A stretch of 64,000 nucleotides of DNA, from assembly GCA_033675265.1 (NCBI GenBank), contig JAUJYZ010000219.1:279083-343082 (forward strand), given 5' to 3'. Below the pieces are notes generated by a model that ran no database searches, was not told where the DNA came from, and worked only from the letters and a program-made list of their open reading frames with translations. The position numbers and the translations under genes are program-made. Source of the DNA: Actinostola sp. cb2023 (lineage: Eukaryota > Cnidaria > Anthozoa > Actiniaria > Actinostolidae). Shown here one piece after another: positions 17,180 to 29,713 of this stretch. How positions within the stretch are numbered: the stretch's first letter is position 1; each line of letters opens with the position of its first letter.

Positions 17180-19025
17180 GGTATGTGCGGCGAGATGTTC
17201 AGACCTGGACCCTGTTTTTGGAATTTGTCACTCGAAAACCTGGATTTACGAATTTCCCAAATAAAAAAAACTGGATTTACGAATTTTTATTGACGATCTG
17301 ATACGATGCAGTCTTCAGGATATTTTGCCAGACTAACACTCTAACACCTTTACGTCTGACTGACGCCATTATTATTGTTCATGCGGAGTTGTACTGAAAC
17401 GCCGATACCCATGCTCGAGGATCCAGCGGTTTTTGTCCGCGCTCCGAAGTCACCGGCCGAAACAACCACCAGATTGATCGCCAGCAGCAGATTCGACCAG
17501 CAGCAGATTGGAAGCAGCAGATTCGGATTGACGTCATTTTGACGTCACAGATTTTCGAATCTGCTGCTGGCTTGACAGCAGATTCACTAAGCAGGGGTAG
17601 GGAAGGGAATATGATTGTTTAACAGTTTGTATTGCAAACGAACACTAAGAATAGATTCAGCGTTGGAAACGGGTGATAAACAAACTAGTGCCGCGGAGGC
17701 AAAATAGACACAAAATATAAAGTAACTCAATGTGATGTGGATGGGCTTCCTGATAGCTGTAACTTGTACATGACAACTGAGCTCATATCACTGCAAACCA
17801 CTGCATGGTCTGCGTCAGTTGGTTGCATTTGAATGACCTTAGACAACAAGTAACGCAACACCGGATGTGTGATTACACAATAAACACAATCAAACATGAC
17901 ATGTGATGTGATGTCAAGTTTTAAAATATTTAAAATTCGTATTACTTATTACTTATTAGGCTCCTTCCACACTGTTTATGTTGTTTATGTTTGGAGTCTC
18001 CAGTATCGAAAGGTTAAAAGGTTTGAGCTGGCGTTTTTGTCTGGTTGTCGCATTTCCCTTCCCTACCCCTGCTCAGTGAATCTGCTGTCAAGCCAGCAGC
18101 AGATTTGGAATTCTGTGACGTCAAAATGACGTCAATCCGAATCTGCTGCTTCCAATCTGCTGCTGGTCGAACTGCTGCTGGCGAATCTGCTGCCAGAATC
18201 AATCTGGTGAAACAACCCGCTGGATAAATTACCTGCTATTACGAGTTCTGTGGCGTGATACGAATCTTGATTTTGATTGGCCCTCTTTTTGAGGGTAAAA
18301 AAGAGGGCCAATCAAAACTCGACCATAATTTTCAAAGATAGCGTCCATGTTGACGGATGTTTTAAAGACATGCATTTGCGTGATGCGATCGATCACGTAC
18401 TCTAGTTTTTCTCCGGGATCGATTTTCTAAAGCCAGAACAGTTCATGGACCTTCATGGTTCTCGAAGCGTTTAATTATCGTTTAAAAAAAAAGGATGATA
18501 TGTATTTGCACAGCTACCGACAGGATATGGCAAAAGCTTGATATTTTTGCTAGTGATATCCGATCCTTAGCGCTGGTAAATGTGTTGTTTGAATTGGGAG
18601 GCCAGAAACGATTTGAAGCTACAAGTACCGCCAACTGAAAGAATACGCACCACGAGTACGGAATACGGAGTTTTCAGCGTATATATCATTATGAGCAATC
18701 TGGACTTCAGTTATCACTTCATTTTTGACATTTCTTTAGGGTCTGAAATGCGAGCTATACCAAATCCGCTTGAGAGCGTATCACGCCCCAGAACTCGTAC
18801 TAGTAGGTAATTTATCCAGCGGGTTGTTTCGGCCGGTGACTTCGGAGCGCGGACAAAAACCGCTGGATCCTCGAGCATGGCCGATACCACGTTATACAAA
18901 TTATTAAAAATTAATAAATGTTTTTGAGGCTATAACCTGGATTAATGATTTTTATGCGTTCATTTAACCTGGATTAGAGAATAAAATGGCCCAAAACCTG
19001 GACCCTGTACCGCCGCACATATACA
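17180..19025. mobile_element. Composite inverted-repeat element between copies A and B
   Basis: Inverted repeats 1.4 kb apart: 17400-17465 contains CTCGAGGATCCAGCGG and 18835-18900 contains its complement. Further out, TATGTGCGGCG and ACCTGGACCCTGT at the left match CCGCCGCACATATA and ACCTGGACCCTGT at the right in inverted order. Exact outer borders are uncertain. A younger element is nested inside at 17467-18209. No transposase frame is recognised. Confidence 0.65.
17467..18209. mobile_element. 743-bp MITE-like element with 7-bp target duplication, nested
   Basis: Ends CACCAGATTGAT ... ATCAATCTGGTG, flanked by a perfect direct repeat AAACAAC (17460-17466 and 18210-18216). The arms of about 150 bp are built of CAGCAGATT repeats and contain the palindrome TGACGTCATTTTGACGTCA. 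It was inserted into the right-hand part of the left arm of the surrounding element, whose right arm shows the uninterrupted target. Confidence 0.9.
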
Positions 19026-19035
19026 GCTATTTCAA

Positions 19036-19303
19036 AAAAGGTTGGTGAAGGTTTTGTTGCATGTTGCATGTTGCATACCAAGCCCGAAATGCACTATGGA
19101 CAATGTGAATGGAGTCAGCGAAAGGTCACAACAATATGGACTCTGGGAATTTTCTCAAACTTTATCTTCGCAATATGAAGCCGGCATATTTTCTTCTGTA
19201 TGTGCATGCAGACATTGTTTACATAAGATCCACAATACATTTCGGGCTTGGTATGCAAGATGCAAGATGCAAGATGCAACAAAACTGGCACGAACCTTTT
19301 TGT
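19036..19303. mobile_element. Foldback element with ATGTTGC / GCAAGAT repeats
   Basis: Left arm AAAGGTTGGTGAAGG ... TACCAAGCCCGAAATG, right arm CATTTCGGGCTTGGTA ... GGCACGAACCTTTT. Short 7-bp repeats expand both arms. No target duplication was identified. Confidence 0.7.
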
Positions 19304-19416
19304 GGCTACTCTCCTTCGTAAGAAGAGTATGTCATCGAGTGTGTAAGTAAGTAAACTAGTCGTTTCTGATAGAAAGTGAGGTGCTGCGAGTTGCACACTG
19401 CCGTACATGTAGCTTT

Positions 19417-19609
19417 CAATAGGCGATTTTCATGATGGCGTCATATGACTACAAGTACCAGAATGCTTTGCCTATTTTCTCTTGTTAGATAATTAGCACC
19501 AATTGTCTTACTATTCTCATGAGGGAATAAAAATCTGAATAAGAAAGAAAATTTCCAAAGCATTCTGGTACTTGTAGTCATATGACGCCATCATGAAAAT
19601 CGCCTATTG
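19417..19609. mobile_element. Hairpin MITE (CAATAGGCGATTTTC ends)
   Basis: Arms of about 55 bp are near-perfect inverted copies (CAATAGGCGATTTTCATGAT and its complement), separated by about 85 bp. No coding capacity. Confidence 0.8.
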
Positions 19610-20990
19610 ACTTTTAATGCATACATGTGGCTTTGTCCCTTCTCAGAGAGGCGCATTAACTGGTAAAATAAAACAATAAACATGCAGTATGGTGTTGCTT
19701 TTAAAAATTTAAAAATGCTAACACTATAACAATCTGGTCATAGACAGACAGCTAGACTTTCAGCAGTCAGTGATCACTTTTTATATTCTGACCATGGCAT
19801 AAAGTTTGTACTGATATGCAGTAATTAATACATATATGGATGGATTCAAGGAAATAGAGAATTGTGTTTGGTGTATATTATTTATATACAATGTTAAATA
19901 ACTATTCAGTATTGGCCAGATATCATAGTACACTTGTAAAATATAATGTTGTGTTGGATCCAGTAAATTTATAGTACATGTATGTTATAGTGTTCTGGGA
20001 TAAAGTTATAGAGATTTTAACAATTAAGTAATACAACTGATTGCAGACTAACAGAAGTACATGTAGGTAACTCAAAACTCCTCTACACCAAAAAAAAACC
20101 AAGTGCATGTAGATGTGTGTTATTTTCAGTTTACATTGAGGCAAAGCATTTTAATGAAACACTATTATGGCAATGCCAGAGGGTAATGTTTTCAGCAGTC
20201 AGATAATCAATAAAGCATGCAGTTTCACATAACGGTGCTAAGCAGTGCTGAAGACAGTGATGATTTATCAATCCTTGACAAGTTTCCTGTCCTCCATGCT
20301 TCAAAGTGTTCAAATATAATACTTGAAAGATACCAGGTATATGTAAGTTATATTGATGAAGTACACCAGGATGGATCGTTCAGTTGAACAAATACTTATA
20401 TATTCGATTCAATAGTTGACAATGGGCGATTGGTTTGGCAAAGACCATCGAGCTCGATCAAGCAGATAGGTCAGCGACAGCGTCTCTGTATCTGGGATAC
20501 TGTGTCTTCCAAAAGTATTCAAGTACATGCTGTCTCCTTCGGTCAATATCTGATCGACTGTAGAAGTACATATGTACTCCATTGGCAGTTGTGGAACTGG
20601 ACTGAGCACACAACAGCGCTGAAAAAACTCATATAACAACATTGTCTTCCCCTTGAAATGTCACTAAATTGTGCATGACCCTGATGAATGCTTCCAGCAA
20701 TGAATAAAGTTGCATTTGACATAATAGATTTGTAGAAAACAAACACTTTCCTGGCTTGAATCAGCAAAAAATAAACGATACTCAAACCAGGATAAATCGA
20801 TTGAACGTGTTGTGTGCACTGATCAAAAGTACCGTGGGCTCAAAATCATCTCCACAAACAAATAAATAAAGTCCGTGAAATGTAGGGTGGCGGCTAAATG
20901 AGATACCTCAAAAGGACCTCATTAATATAAAACAATAGAACGATGCAGTAACACAATAGATTCGTTCTATTGTTTGTCAAAACTTTGAAG
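19610..20990. other. Spacer with no recognised gene
   Basis: AT-rich sequence with only short scattered open frames. I recognise no protein, RNA gene or repeat border here. Confidence 0.5.
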
Positions 20991-20999
20991 AATAACATA

Positions 21000-22984
21000 A
21001 TTAGAACACTGTATCACGCCCAGCTACCATCCCTTGGGTAGTCATGATAAATAAGGGAGCCAAAAAGAAAACGATAAAGAGCCTTATGTAAGGATTAGCC
21101 TCATAATTGTTATGATGAAGCAAAAGGACCCACCCAAGGGATGGCAGCCTGAGCGTCAGTAATCCGACTAGGGTATTAGACACCCTTTCAGGCTACCATA
21201 GGCAATGGAAATATATTGAAAACAAAACAAAACTGACCAACGGTCGATGAGAGATCCACTAAATTGGGTTAAAGCAAACGGAACTAATAAAACATATACA
21301 AAGGGCAGATACAATTGGGATGAACAATGAGTTCGCAAAAAAATAAATAAATAAATAAATAATAGAAAAAATAATAGAAAAAATATAAATAAATAAATAA
21401 ATATAAATAATAAAATAAATAAATAAGTAAAGGACTGATTGATTGAAGGAAAAGAATGCAATAAAGCCGCAATCAACGATACTATTGTAAAAGGGACAAT
21501 GAATGATCGATGGCGGTGCCATGAAACAAACATATTGCCATAGTACACTGCCGTAAAGAAACAAACGAGTTTCTGAATAATCTAGAACTAGAAATGGTAT
21601 GACAACCAACGTAACAGGGGGAACTAGAAGCTTCGACGAATAATAGAGCTACTCAGCCTGCAAATATTAGATAAAAACGAATTGACGGGGAGTGAAAAAG
21701 GAGGCAATAAATAGTTTCCACAAATCTCGTCTTCTTATGCAGAACAATGGCTGCTGAGCCCAGTCATGCAGGACCGGAAAATGAACTCAAAACTGAAAGT
21801 ATGCATGGACAAGTTAAATCATTAAAACAGAAATTTGAGCAACTATAACGTCTTCTCCTACCACTGTCTAGTACTGGCTGCTCATCCTTCGGGGAAAATT
21901 AACTGCATAACATACAAAATCAATCATGCATGAAAACGTGTATGGGAAATAGATCGTCTTCTCAGACCATCACTGGCTCCTCAGCCCTCGGAGAAACTGA
22001 TTAACTCAGAAGAGTATGCATGGACAATTCAATTAATAAAACAGGAAGCAATGTAAATATATCAATGACAACAGGTGCAATAACGAAGGGTTTCTGGATA
22101 GGGGGCTTGTATAGGGACAGGCCTCAGTCAATGGACGCAACATGCAAGTAATGACAAAAGAATGAAGCGATTTAAATACATTATAGTTATGAACTCTTGT
22201 CAAAATAAACACAAAATCAACAAGTGCAGCAAGCTAAACTTGACTTTCCAAAAATACTAATCGGCAATAACATGCTAAACTGGGGTATACGTATGGAACA
22301 GATTCGTGCAATATACGTTGACTGAAGATGAATAAACGGACAAGATAACAAATAATCAGGGAAACAAATTAAATAAAGGACTTGGACTTAAATTCACGAT
22401 TCAAGGACGTACAAACAATGGGAGCTTACAAAAAGCACAGCAAATGATATACGACCAACAAAGATCATTCCCGGCCAACAAATAGGAGGGAGTGGCATTC
22501 ATTAAGGGAATAACTGACACTAAAACAATGGTAGGAAATAAAATGAGTATTGGGGCGTAAAGAGCACGGCTAATATATGCAAAACACTAGCAAACTATGA
22601 ATATGCGCGGCATAACAAAAACACACGAAATAGAGCCTAATGAAAGAAAAGTTGGCAATAAGGAAAACTGATAAATACTGCAAGTTCGCAAAATTAAAAA
22701 AATTAAAAATTAAAATAAATAAATAAATAAAGGACTGATTGATTGAAGGAGAAGAATGCAATAAAGCCGCAATAAACGATACTATTGTAAAAGGGACAAT
22801 GAATGAGGGCGGTGCCATGAAACAAACATATTGCCATAGTACACTGCCGTAAAGAAACAAACGAGTTTCTGAATAATTTAGAACTAGAAATGGTCAGTAC
22901 AACCAACGTAGCAAAAATAAGTCTACTCAGACCACTGGCTTCTCAGCCCTCGGGGAAATTGACTCATAGAGTATACATGAGCAT
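21000..22984. repeat. Left part of a repeat-rich dispersed element
   Basis: Contains a block at about 21133-21200 (CAGCCTGAGCGTCAGTAATC, GACACCCTTTCAGGCTACC) repeated at about 47215-47279. A 185-bp segment near 21418-21600 recurs directly at 22713-22905 (shared GGCGGTGCCATGAAACAAAC). Diverged single units of the 24.3-kb tandem repeat (CTTCTCAG ... GGGGAAA) appear at 21850, 21955 and 22922. No conserved protein is seen; frames in the TAAATAAA-rich parts are low complexity. Confidence 0.6.
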
Positions 22985-24243
22985 ATGGGTATTTTGTCTG
23001 CGCATGCGCCAACAGCATTGACAGTGACGTCTGAACCATTTTCCAGCTCGATTGCTCATTTTAAGGATATTTTGTAGGAGATCTACGCGTTTCTAAAGTT
23101 TAAACGTCATGAAAATTTACTCATTTTTAAAGACGATAAACACTTCTTCCTCTGGGTATATCTTTGGCCGCTGTTATTTCTTTTGATGGCGAGATATTTT
23201 ACATTGAAATGCGACTGTGGTGTTTGGAGTTGGATGTTCAGCGTTAATTATTTCTACAATCAAGTATTCTACAGCACTGGATTAACGCTTGGTAATTGTG
23301 ATGCAAGTAAACTTTTAGAATTTTAATGAAATGGTCTTCCAGGTGGACGCGATTTCGAGCTATGGCCCGGTGAATATGTAGAAGTGTTCAATTTAGGTCG
23401 AACTTTAATGAGATATTTCTTGAAATTTTTACCGACCCCCAAGTTGGAGATAATTACCACAGCATTCATTCCTTTATATAATTTCAGTTTTTATAGAGAA
23501 TGGGGCTTCAAAAAATGCATAGCTGTCAGATTTAATATATTCTTCTCACCCTATACTCGGTGTAATGGCGGAATTGATGTTTTGTATTACTTCTCGAAGC
23601 CATGGTTCTATCATATCTTCGTCTATTTCCTTATTCTAAGTCTTTGAAAGTATAAATGAGAGAACAGACTTTGCAGAAAAATTAGTTGTTAAGAAAATTA
23701 AAACTCGTTTCCACTGTTTTGCATTGCAATATTTTTGCTTACCATTTACGGGGCTCGCGACGAGCAGAAATGTGGACTCCAAGCATTCAAGTCAAATTAT
23801 CTTTCGATTTCTACCGACCCCCAAGCTGCTTAATGTTACGGAGGCGAAGATTATTCAATAGTCATTCCATTCATCGCAATAAATGACTTTCAAAAAATGA
23901 ATAGCTCCTGCTATGAATGTTCAAAGTGCATGTATACGGCGAAGACGGCAGCCATTGTCAGTTTAGCTTGTCATGTCTGGACCTCCCTCACCTTGCAATA
24001 TGCAACTCATAATGCATCGTAAATACTGGTTATGACAACTGCAGCATGCCTTCAGCATTGATGAAATAGAATCCATCATTTTAGAGTTGCATATGTTCAT
24101 ATAGACAAGTTAATAAATAAATATATGAGATAGAACTTCGCCATCTTGTTTGTTATTCCTGGTATTTAAATTAGAGTATGCGGGTGTCAGAGGGTCTTTG
24201 TGTTCATGTTGGCATTTCACGCATGCGCAGACAAAATGCCCAT
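22985..24243. mobile_element. 1.26-kb insertion with short terminal inverted repeats
   Basis: Ends ATGGGTATTTTGTCTGCG and the inverted ATGGGCATTTTGTCTGCG, interrupting a tandem-repeat region of TCAGCCCTCGGGG units. An internal direct repeat, CTACCGACCCCCAAGC or similar, occurs near 23430 and 23810. No transposase was recognised in any frame. Confidence 0.55.
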
Positions 24244-24289
24244 GTGCTGTATACATGGACAGACAATTCACTATTAAAACTGGGATTTG

Positions 24290-25005
24290 GGCAAATAAAT
24301 CGTCTGCTCAGACCACTGGCTTCTCAGCCCTCGGGGAAATTGACTCATGAGAGGCAAATAAATCGTCTGCTCAGACCACTGGCTTCTCAGCCCTAGCCTC
24401 GGGGAAATTGACTCATAAGAGGCAAATAAATCGTCTGCTCAGACCACTGGCTTCTCAGCCCTCGGGGAAATTGACTCATGAGAGGCAAATAAATCGTCTG
24501 CTCAGACCACTGGCTTCTCAGCCCTAGCCTCGGGGAAATTGACTCATAAGAGGCAAATAAATCGTCTGCTCAGACCACTGGCTTCTCAGCCCTCGGGGAA
24601 ATTGACTCATGAGAGGCAAATAAATCGTCTGCTCAGACCACTGGCTTCTCAGCCCTCGGGGAAATTGACTCCTGAGAGGCAAATAAATCGTCTGCTCAGA
24701 CCACTGGCTTCAGTCTCAGCCCTAGCCTCGGGGAAATTGACTCATGAGAGGCAAATAAATCGTCTGCTCAGACCACTGGCTTCTCAGCCCTAGCCTCGGG
24801 GAAATTGACTCATAAGAGGCAAATAAATCGTCTGCTCAGACCACTGGCTTCTCAGCCCTCGGGGAAATTGACTCATAAGAGGCAAATAAATCGTCTGCTC
24901 AGACCACTGGCTTCTCAGTCCTCGAGGAAATTGACTCATAAGAGGTAAATAAATCGTCTGCTCAGTCCACTGGCTTCTCAGACCTCGGGGAAAGCACAAA
25001 AATGG
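24290..25005. repeat. Tandem array of a unit of about 62 bp
   Basis: About eleven units of GAGGCAAATAAATCGTCTGC followed by TCAGACCACTGGCTTCTCAG and CGGGGAAATTGACTCAT. Some units have a CTAGC insertion in the CCCTCGG part. Diverged single units continue to about 25240. Confidence 0.93.
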
Positions 25006-25559
25006 GCAGGGGAACAATATCGTCTACTCAGACGGCCTAAGCGTTGTTCAGCATAAACGGGGTCGGAAAGGTTACGCGGGAACCGAAGGGAAGAGCTCGT
25101 TAGGGCATAACATTGTCTTCTCAGACCTCAATTACTATCGATATATACTGGGGGCATAGGTGTCTACACAGACCTAAATTATTACACCGATACAGGAGCA
25201 TATTATTGTCTTCGTAGACCTCAATAACAACCGAAACAGGCCGGGGCATATAGTTTTAGTCGCCGATACATTATTAAATTAGGGAAGGAACCGAGGAAGC
25301 AACGTTCTGTGAGCAAATAAAAATTCACGGCTAGGAGTTTTAAAAAACGGCCACAAAACCGGGTGAGCGAGAGGAGGAAGGTTGACGACAATATTGAACG
25401 AACAGAACGAGGGAAGGGATTCTAAGACCTCTAAGAGAAACACGAGCGGGATGGGAAAGGGTTCACATAGCAAGTTACCTATAACTGGGGAGCAGGGGCT
25501 TCAAGAATTACCAAAACTTAAGCCTACAACACGTTGATAGGAGCTTGTTCTTGCTCAGC

Positions 25560-25657
25560 CATGACGATGCGCACTGAACGCTAGTTACTGGAATTGGGCA
25601 GAGTTGATTAGTGGGCGTTCCTTGTATACTCGCTCTGCAAGGGACTGGTGCGAATAG
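25560..25657. mobile_element. Right end of the repeat-rich dispersed element
   Basis: Resembles the right ends at 46766-46840 and 49370-49437: shared TGGGCAG and TGCAAGGGACTGG.GCGAATAG. This suggests that 21.0-25.66 kb and 46.6-49.4 kb belong to one family. The matching left end was not found for this copy. Confidence 0.5.
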
Positions 25658-25719
25658 CAATGATGCACGTCGCCTATACTCTATACACATTGCAGTATGG
25701 CTAACCTCACACATGTGCT

Positions 25720-25885
25720 CAGTCAACTACCCGTGCAGTTTAGCAACCATGTAAGTCACAGTGCGCCTCCTCTAAGTCAACTACCCGTGCAGTTTAGCAA
25801 CCATGTAAGTCACAGTGCGCCTCCTCTAAGTCAACTACCCGTGCAGTTTAGCAACCATGTAAGTCACAGTGCGCCTCCTCTAAGT
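25720..25885. repeat. 54-bp unit repeated three times
   Basis: Three near-identical units with AGTCAACTACCCGTGCAG and CACAGTGCGCCTCCTCTA. The last runs into TTTTTAACCCTTAAAATATA, resembling the sequence near 7640-7680. Confidence 0.9.
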
Positions 25886-26384
25886 GAACATTTTCTTTTT
25901 AACCCTTAAAATATAATTTTGTCTAATAATAATAACATTCTTAACAAATTAATGAATTACTCAACTCTTGGATTTGAGCATAAGTGGAGTTTGTCACAGA
26001 CATACCTCAATCAGTCTCTTATCCTTCCTCGGATTAGCTCTCCACGGACAAACACATAGATCACGGCGTACGGTACGGCACGGTCACGGCACGGATTCAT
26101 TCGAAATCCTAAATCATCACGGTCACGGCACGGCACGTCCGTGCCGTAAGTTTTTCACAGTCATTCGAAATCTGCTCTAACTCCTTCGTATTGTAAACTA
26201 GTTTGGCCTGTCCGGCCTCTTCAGTACACTGGCATGTACTTTACGAATTAAAAAAAAAAATTAAGTGAAAAATGTTAAAAATTCTGAATTTGCATTCATG
26301 CTCGCTGTTCCCTTGGGGACGAAATCAATATTGAATAATCGAGTTAGAGATTTACTGTCAATTAGCACCTTACAATATGTACTA

Positions 26385-26485
26385 TATACAATATGAGCGG
26401 CCGATCTGTATGGGATTTACAAACTCCAGCCGTAGGCGAGAGTTTGTAAATCCCATACAGATCGGACGCGAATATTGTATATTAC
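26385..26485. mobile_element. Perfect 25-bp-arm hairpin
   Basis: Arms start CGATCTGTATGGGATTTACA and return as the complement around a 14-bp loop with GTAGGC. Weaker complementarity (ACAATAT/ATATTGT) extends outward. Probably a small foldback element. Confidence 0.75.
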
Positions 26486-26696
26486 TTATCGAATCCAACG
26501 ATGTATAAGTGGATGTTTTACTATAATTTGGATGATAGGAAACAGTTTGGCCAAGAAAATCCAAGTTAAAGTTGAATGCAAATGAGAACGAATCTCTTGC
26601 CGATTTACAGATGTCTGCTACGCTTATGATTTCTATTGTATTTCCCTCATTAATTATTCATGAATTCGATAAAACCAGCAAAATACTTACAATATA

Positions 26697-26978
26697 CACC
26701 TAATTGCAGAAAGGTTGTCCCGGAAAAGCACATTTACACATTTGCACATTTACACATTTGCGGCACATTCGCAACATCACGTGTATATTTGTTTTGCGCA
26801 AGTGGAACCCAGAGTCAATAGATTCAGTAGAAGTATACTGCCATAAGAATGCTGCGGCCTTATACAGAAGATTTCAGGTGGATAGTTGTATTTCAGCGCT
26901 TGTAAAAGTGCAAATGTGTAAATGTGCAAATGTGTAAATGTGCTTTTCCGAGGTGGACAACCTTTCTGCAATTAGGTG
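26697..26978. mobile_element. 282-bp MITE with TA target duplication
   Basis: Ends CACCTAATTGCAGAAAGG and inverted CCTTTCTGCAATTAGGTG, flanked by TA at 26695-26696 and 26979-26980. The paralogous flank near 9705 (CAATATACAATGTATTC) has a single TA, so it is the empty site. Internal repeats read CACATTTACACATTTG. Its terminal 12 bases match those of the elements at 15852 and 55398. Confidence 0.93.
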
Positions 26979-27964
26979 TACAATGTATTCAGTTTCATTC
27001 ATTCCAAGCATATTTCCATAAAAGTATTAAACTAAAACAATAACGTTAACGAAAATTCAAACCACTTTATTAGAAAACTGCATTTCAAGTCTTGAACTAG
27101 AGATAAAAACTAACAAATGCGCAAAGTTTTGATCCAATAACCTGCTCAGTTTGCTAACCTTCGACTGTTCGAAAAGGAATTGACAGTATTTGGAAAATTT
27201 GGTATTCGGCCGCCATCTTGGAGTTCAACTAGCTAGCAGATTTATTTACCTTTAATCAAACATATTTACATTTTAGTTTTAATGAACTTGATGACATCAT
27301 TGTCATTAGTAGCAAGAGACAAATACTTGTGGCCCTATCAAGTACAGACTCCGTTAAATAGACGAGAAGAAGTGCCGATATTTCATGTTGCCCTATTCTG
27401 AAACGTGAACCATTCTTGCTCTCCTAGGACGCACCCTATATGCGCGTTGACCTGCCGGTCTTGATACTAGTCCTTGCCAACTTGTGTAGAGTTCCTCACT
27501 CTTCCTCCTGTCCTGTCTGTGTGCGTGCTCAACTTTGCGATTGAGCTCAGTCGCTTCTCAGTTTTGTAATCATAGACTTGGCCTCAACGTAGTGTACTTG
27601 GTCCTTCTTGCAGCACGTTGAAGTGCACATTGAGGGACATACTGGAGCATTGATGCACACTGAGGGACATGCTTTGGAAAGGAAATCAAAAGTTTGGTTT
27701 TATGAATATTGTCACACCATCCCTTTGCGTCCTTTTGCTTTCTACCATCCCTTCCTCCAGGCTGTCTCCCTCGATCCGGCCCTCAGCTTTTCTTTCCCTT
27801 TTAACTTTTCACTATGTATTTGATTCATAAATCCGCGAGGCCGTATGCACTTCGTATAGGCGCGAAAAATATAGGTAACAGGTAACATTTGATTCATAAA
27901 TACCAGTCCATCACTCTCAAACAATCAAGTATTCTATCATATGCTTCTATATAAATAGCCTTAC

Positions 27965-28047
27965 CAGTTGGAGATGGTGGGGGAGGGGAGGGTGCTGCTG
28001 CTGGTGGATGGTAATGATAATGATAATGCTTCTATATATATCCTTAC
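27965..28047 (-). repeat. 83-bp duplication of the exon 9 end and its splice donor in copy B
   Basis: The segment with GGAGATGGTGGGGGAGGGGA and the CCTTAC donor complement occurs at both 27960 and 28044. Using the nearer donor restores the normal 150-nt exon 9. Reading on to the second donor would add 83 nt and shift the frame. Confidence 0.85.
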
Positions 28048-28573
28048 CAGTTGGAGATGGTGGGGGAGGGGAGGGTGCTGCTGGTGGATGGTAATGATAA
28101 TGATAATGAACAGGCGTCAGTTGTTTCTCTGTCTCCTCATTTTCTTTCGGTATTTCTTGAGGATCTTGAAATACAAACCCGAAAGCAGTTATTATTCCTA
28201 GTTCACACAGATGAAATCAGTTCCAAAAGTGCAAACACCTACCAGGTTTTGACGTCACTATGACATCAAGGTAGTCACTGTCGTCATCACAGTTTGTTTT
28301 GGGTGCCACTGATATTTCTCTGCCTCCAGATAAAAGTACAGTGTTTCTGTCATGCGGATCCTTCGCTCTGATTATTGTAAGACGATGTAATTCTGGTGTC
28401 TTGACAATGGTTTTAAACTTAAAGTTGCCTCGATTTATGAGGAACGGTTCGTCGTTGATATCGGTTAGAATTTCAACTGGAATTGCTGCTTTGTTGATGA
28501 AATTTATCGCTACACATAAATCTATTGGAAGAAAAAGAACTCGGTTATCACCACAACCACCATCGAACCCTAT

Positions 28574-28684
28574 CCAGCACCAGCACCAGCACCAGCACCA
28601 GCACCAGCACCAGCACCAGCACCAGCACCAGCACCAGCACCAGCACCAGCACCAGCACCAGCACCCACCACCACCAGCACCAGT
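28574..28684. repeat. (CACCAG)n array in intron 7 of copy B
   Basis: The same hexamer as in copies A, C and D, running almost into the exon 7 side of the intron (28522-28726). Non-coding. Confidence 0.9.
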
Positions 28685-29084
28685 GGGCCTGCATTCCAGA
28701 ACATTACAGTTAGTGAAGTGTCTTACCTTTTTTCTTGACGGCTTTAGTTGGTGGTACTTTCCAATATGTATTGTCTTCATCAGGGAACTTCTGAGCTTTT
28801 AAGGATGGTTTCGGCACTCCTAAAACATTCTTGCAGTTTTGTTGTGGTTTTTGAACTATTGGTAGCGGATCAAAATAGAATGAGCAGTCTGACATATATG
28901 TGTCATCATTCTTGGTATAGGCTAATTTCAGCCTATGAGATCCGTGTTCATCTTTGGGTCCCTGACAGAGGTACCAGTAGTGATACTGTACCGACATGAC
29001 TTGCAGCGCATCAGTAAAGAGTGTTGTGCGATCAAGTGTGAATGTCGTTACTTTCCCTGAAGATACAGAGTACATTACTGATGA

Positions 29085-29465
29085 GATGATGATATGATGA
29101 CAATGACGATGAAGATGATGACGATGACAATGACGACGAAGATGATGATGATGACAATGACGACGAAGATGATGACGATGACAATTACGATGAAGATGAT
29201 GACGATGACAATGACGACGAAGATGATGACGATGACAATGACGACGAAGATGATGATGATGACAATGACGACGAAGATGATGATAATGACAATGACGACG
29301 AAGATGATGACGATGACAATTACGATGAAGATGATGACGATGACAATGACGACGAAGATGATGACGATGACAATGACGACGAAGATGATGATGATGACAA
29401 TGACGATGAAGATGATGACGATGACAATGACGACGAAGATATGATGATGATGACAATGACGATGA
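29085..29465. repeat. (GATGAC/GACGAAGAT)n array in intron 6 of copy B
   Basis: Units such as GATGACGATGACAATGACGA repeat directly upstream of the exon 7 acceptor. Copy C has a shorter version (39430-39705); copies A and D have only a trace. Long His-rich or Met/Thr-rich frames across it are products of the repeat. Confidence 0.9.
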
Positions 29466-29713
29466 AAGGAAAAACACATTATCATCATCATCATCTTCAA
29501 CATTGAATAATGATGAAAAACAAGATAAATATGATGACCATCATCACGACACAAAGGTGATGATAATGATGAAATGGGCTGCGTTGAGAGTTAAGGGCGG
29601 TATCACATTCTCATAATTTGAGAGAGGGTTCATTTTTCAATATTTTCCACATGTATGTCTCTCTTTGTCGTGTTGTTGTTCACAAGCGAGTTATTTCGAA
29701 GTACAATTATCAA

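Noticed and set aside
21259..21609. Leu/Ile/Tyr/Phe-rich frames suggesting membrane proteins
   Set aside because: They come from a TAAATAAA low-complexity stretch and match no family.
24290..25005. Possible CRISPR-like repeat array
   Set aside because: Units are contiguous direct repeats without unique spacers, and the context is an animal genome.
28710..29477. His/Arg-rich 255-codon frame including exon 7 of copy B
   Set aside because: Only the 28727-29056 part is a conserved exon. The His-rich extension is the GATGAC array upstream of the exon 7 acceptor.
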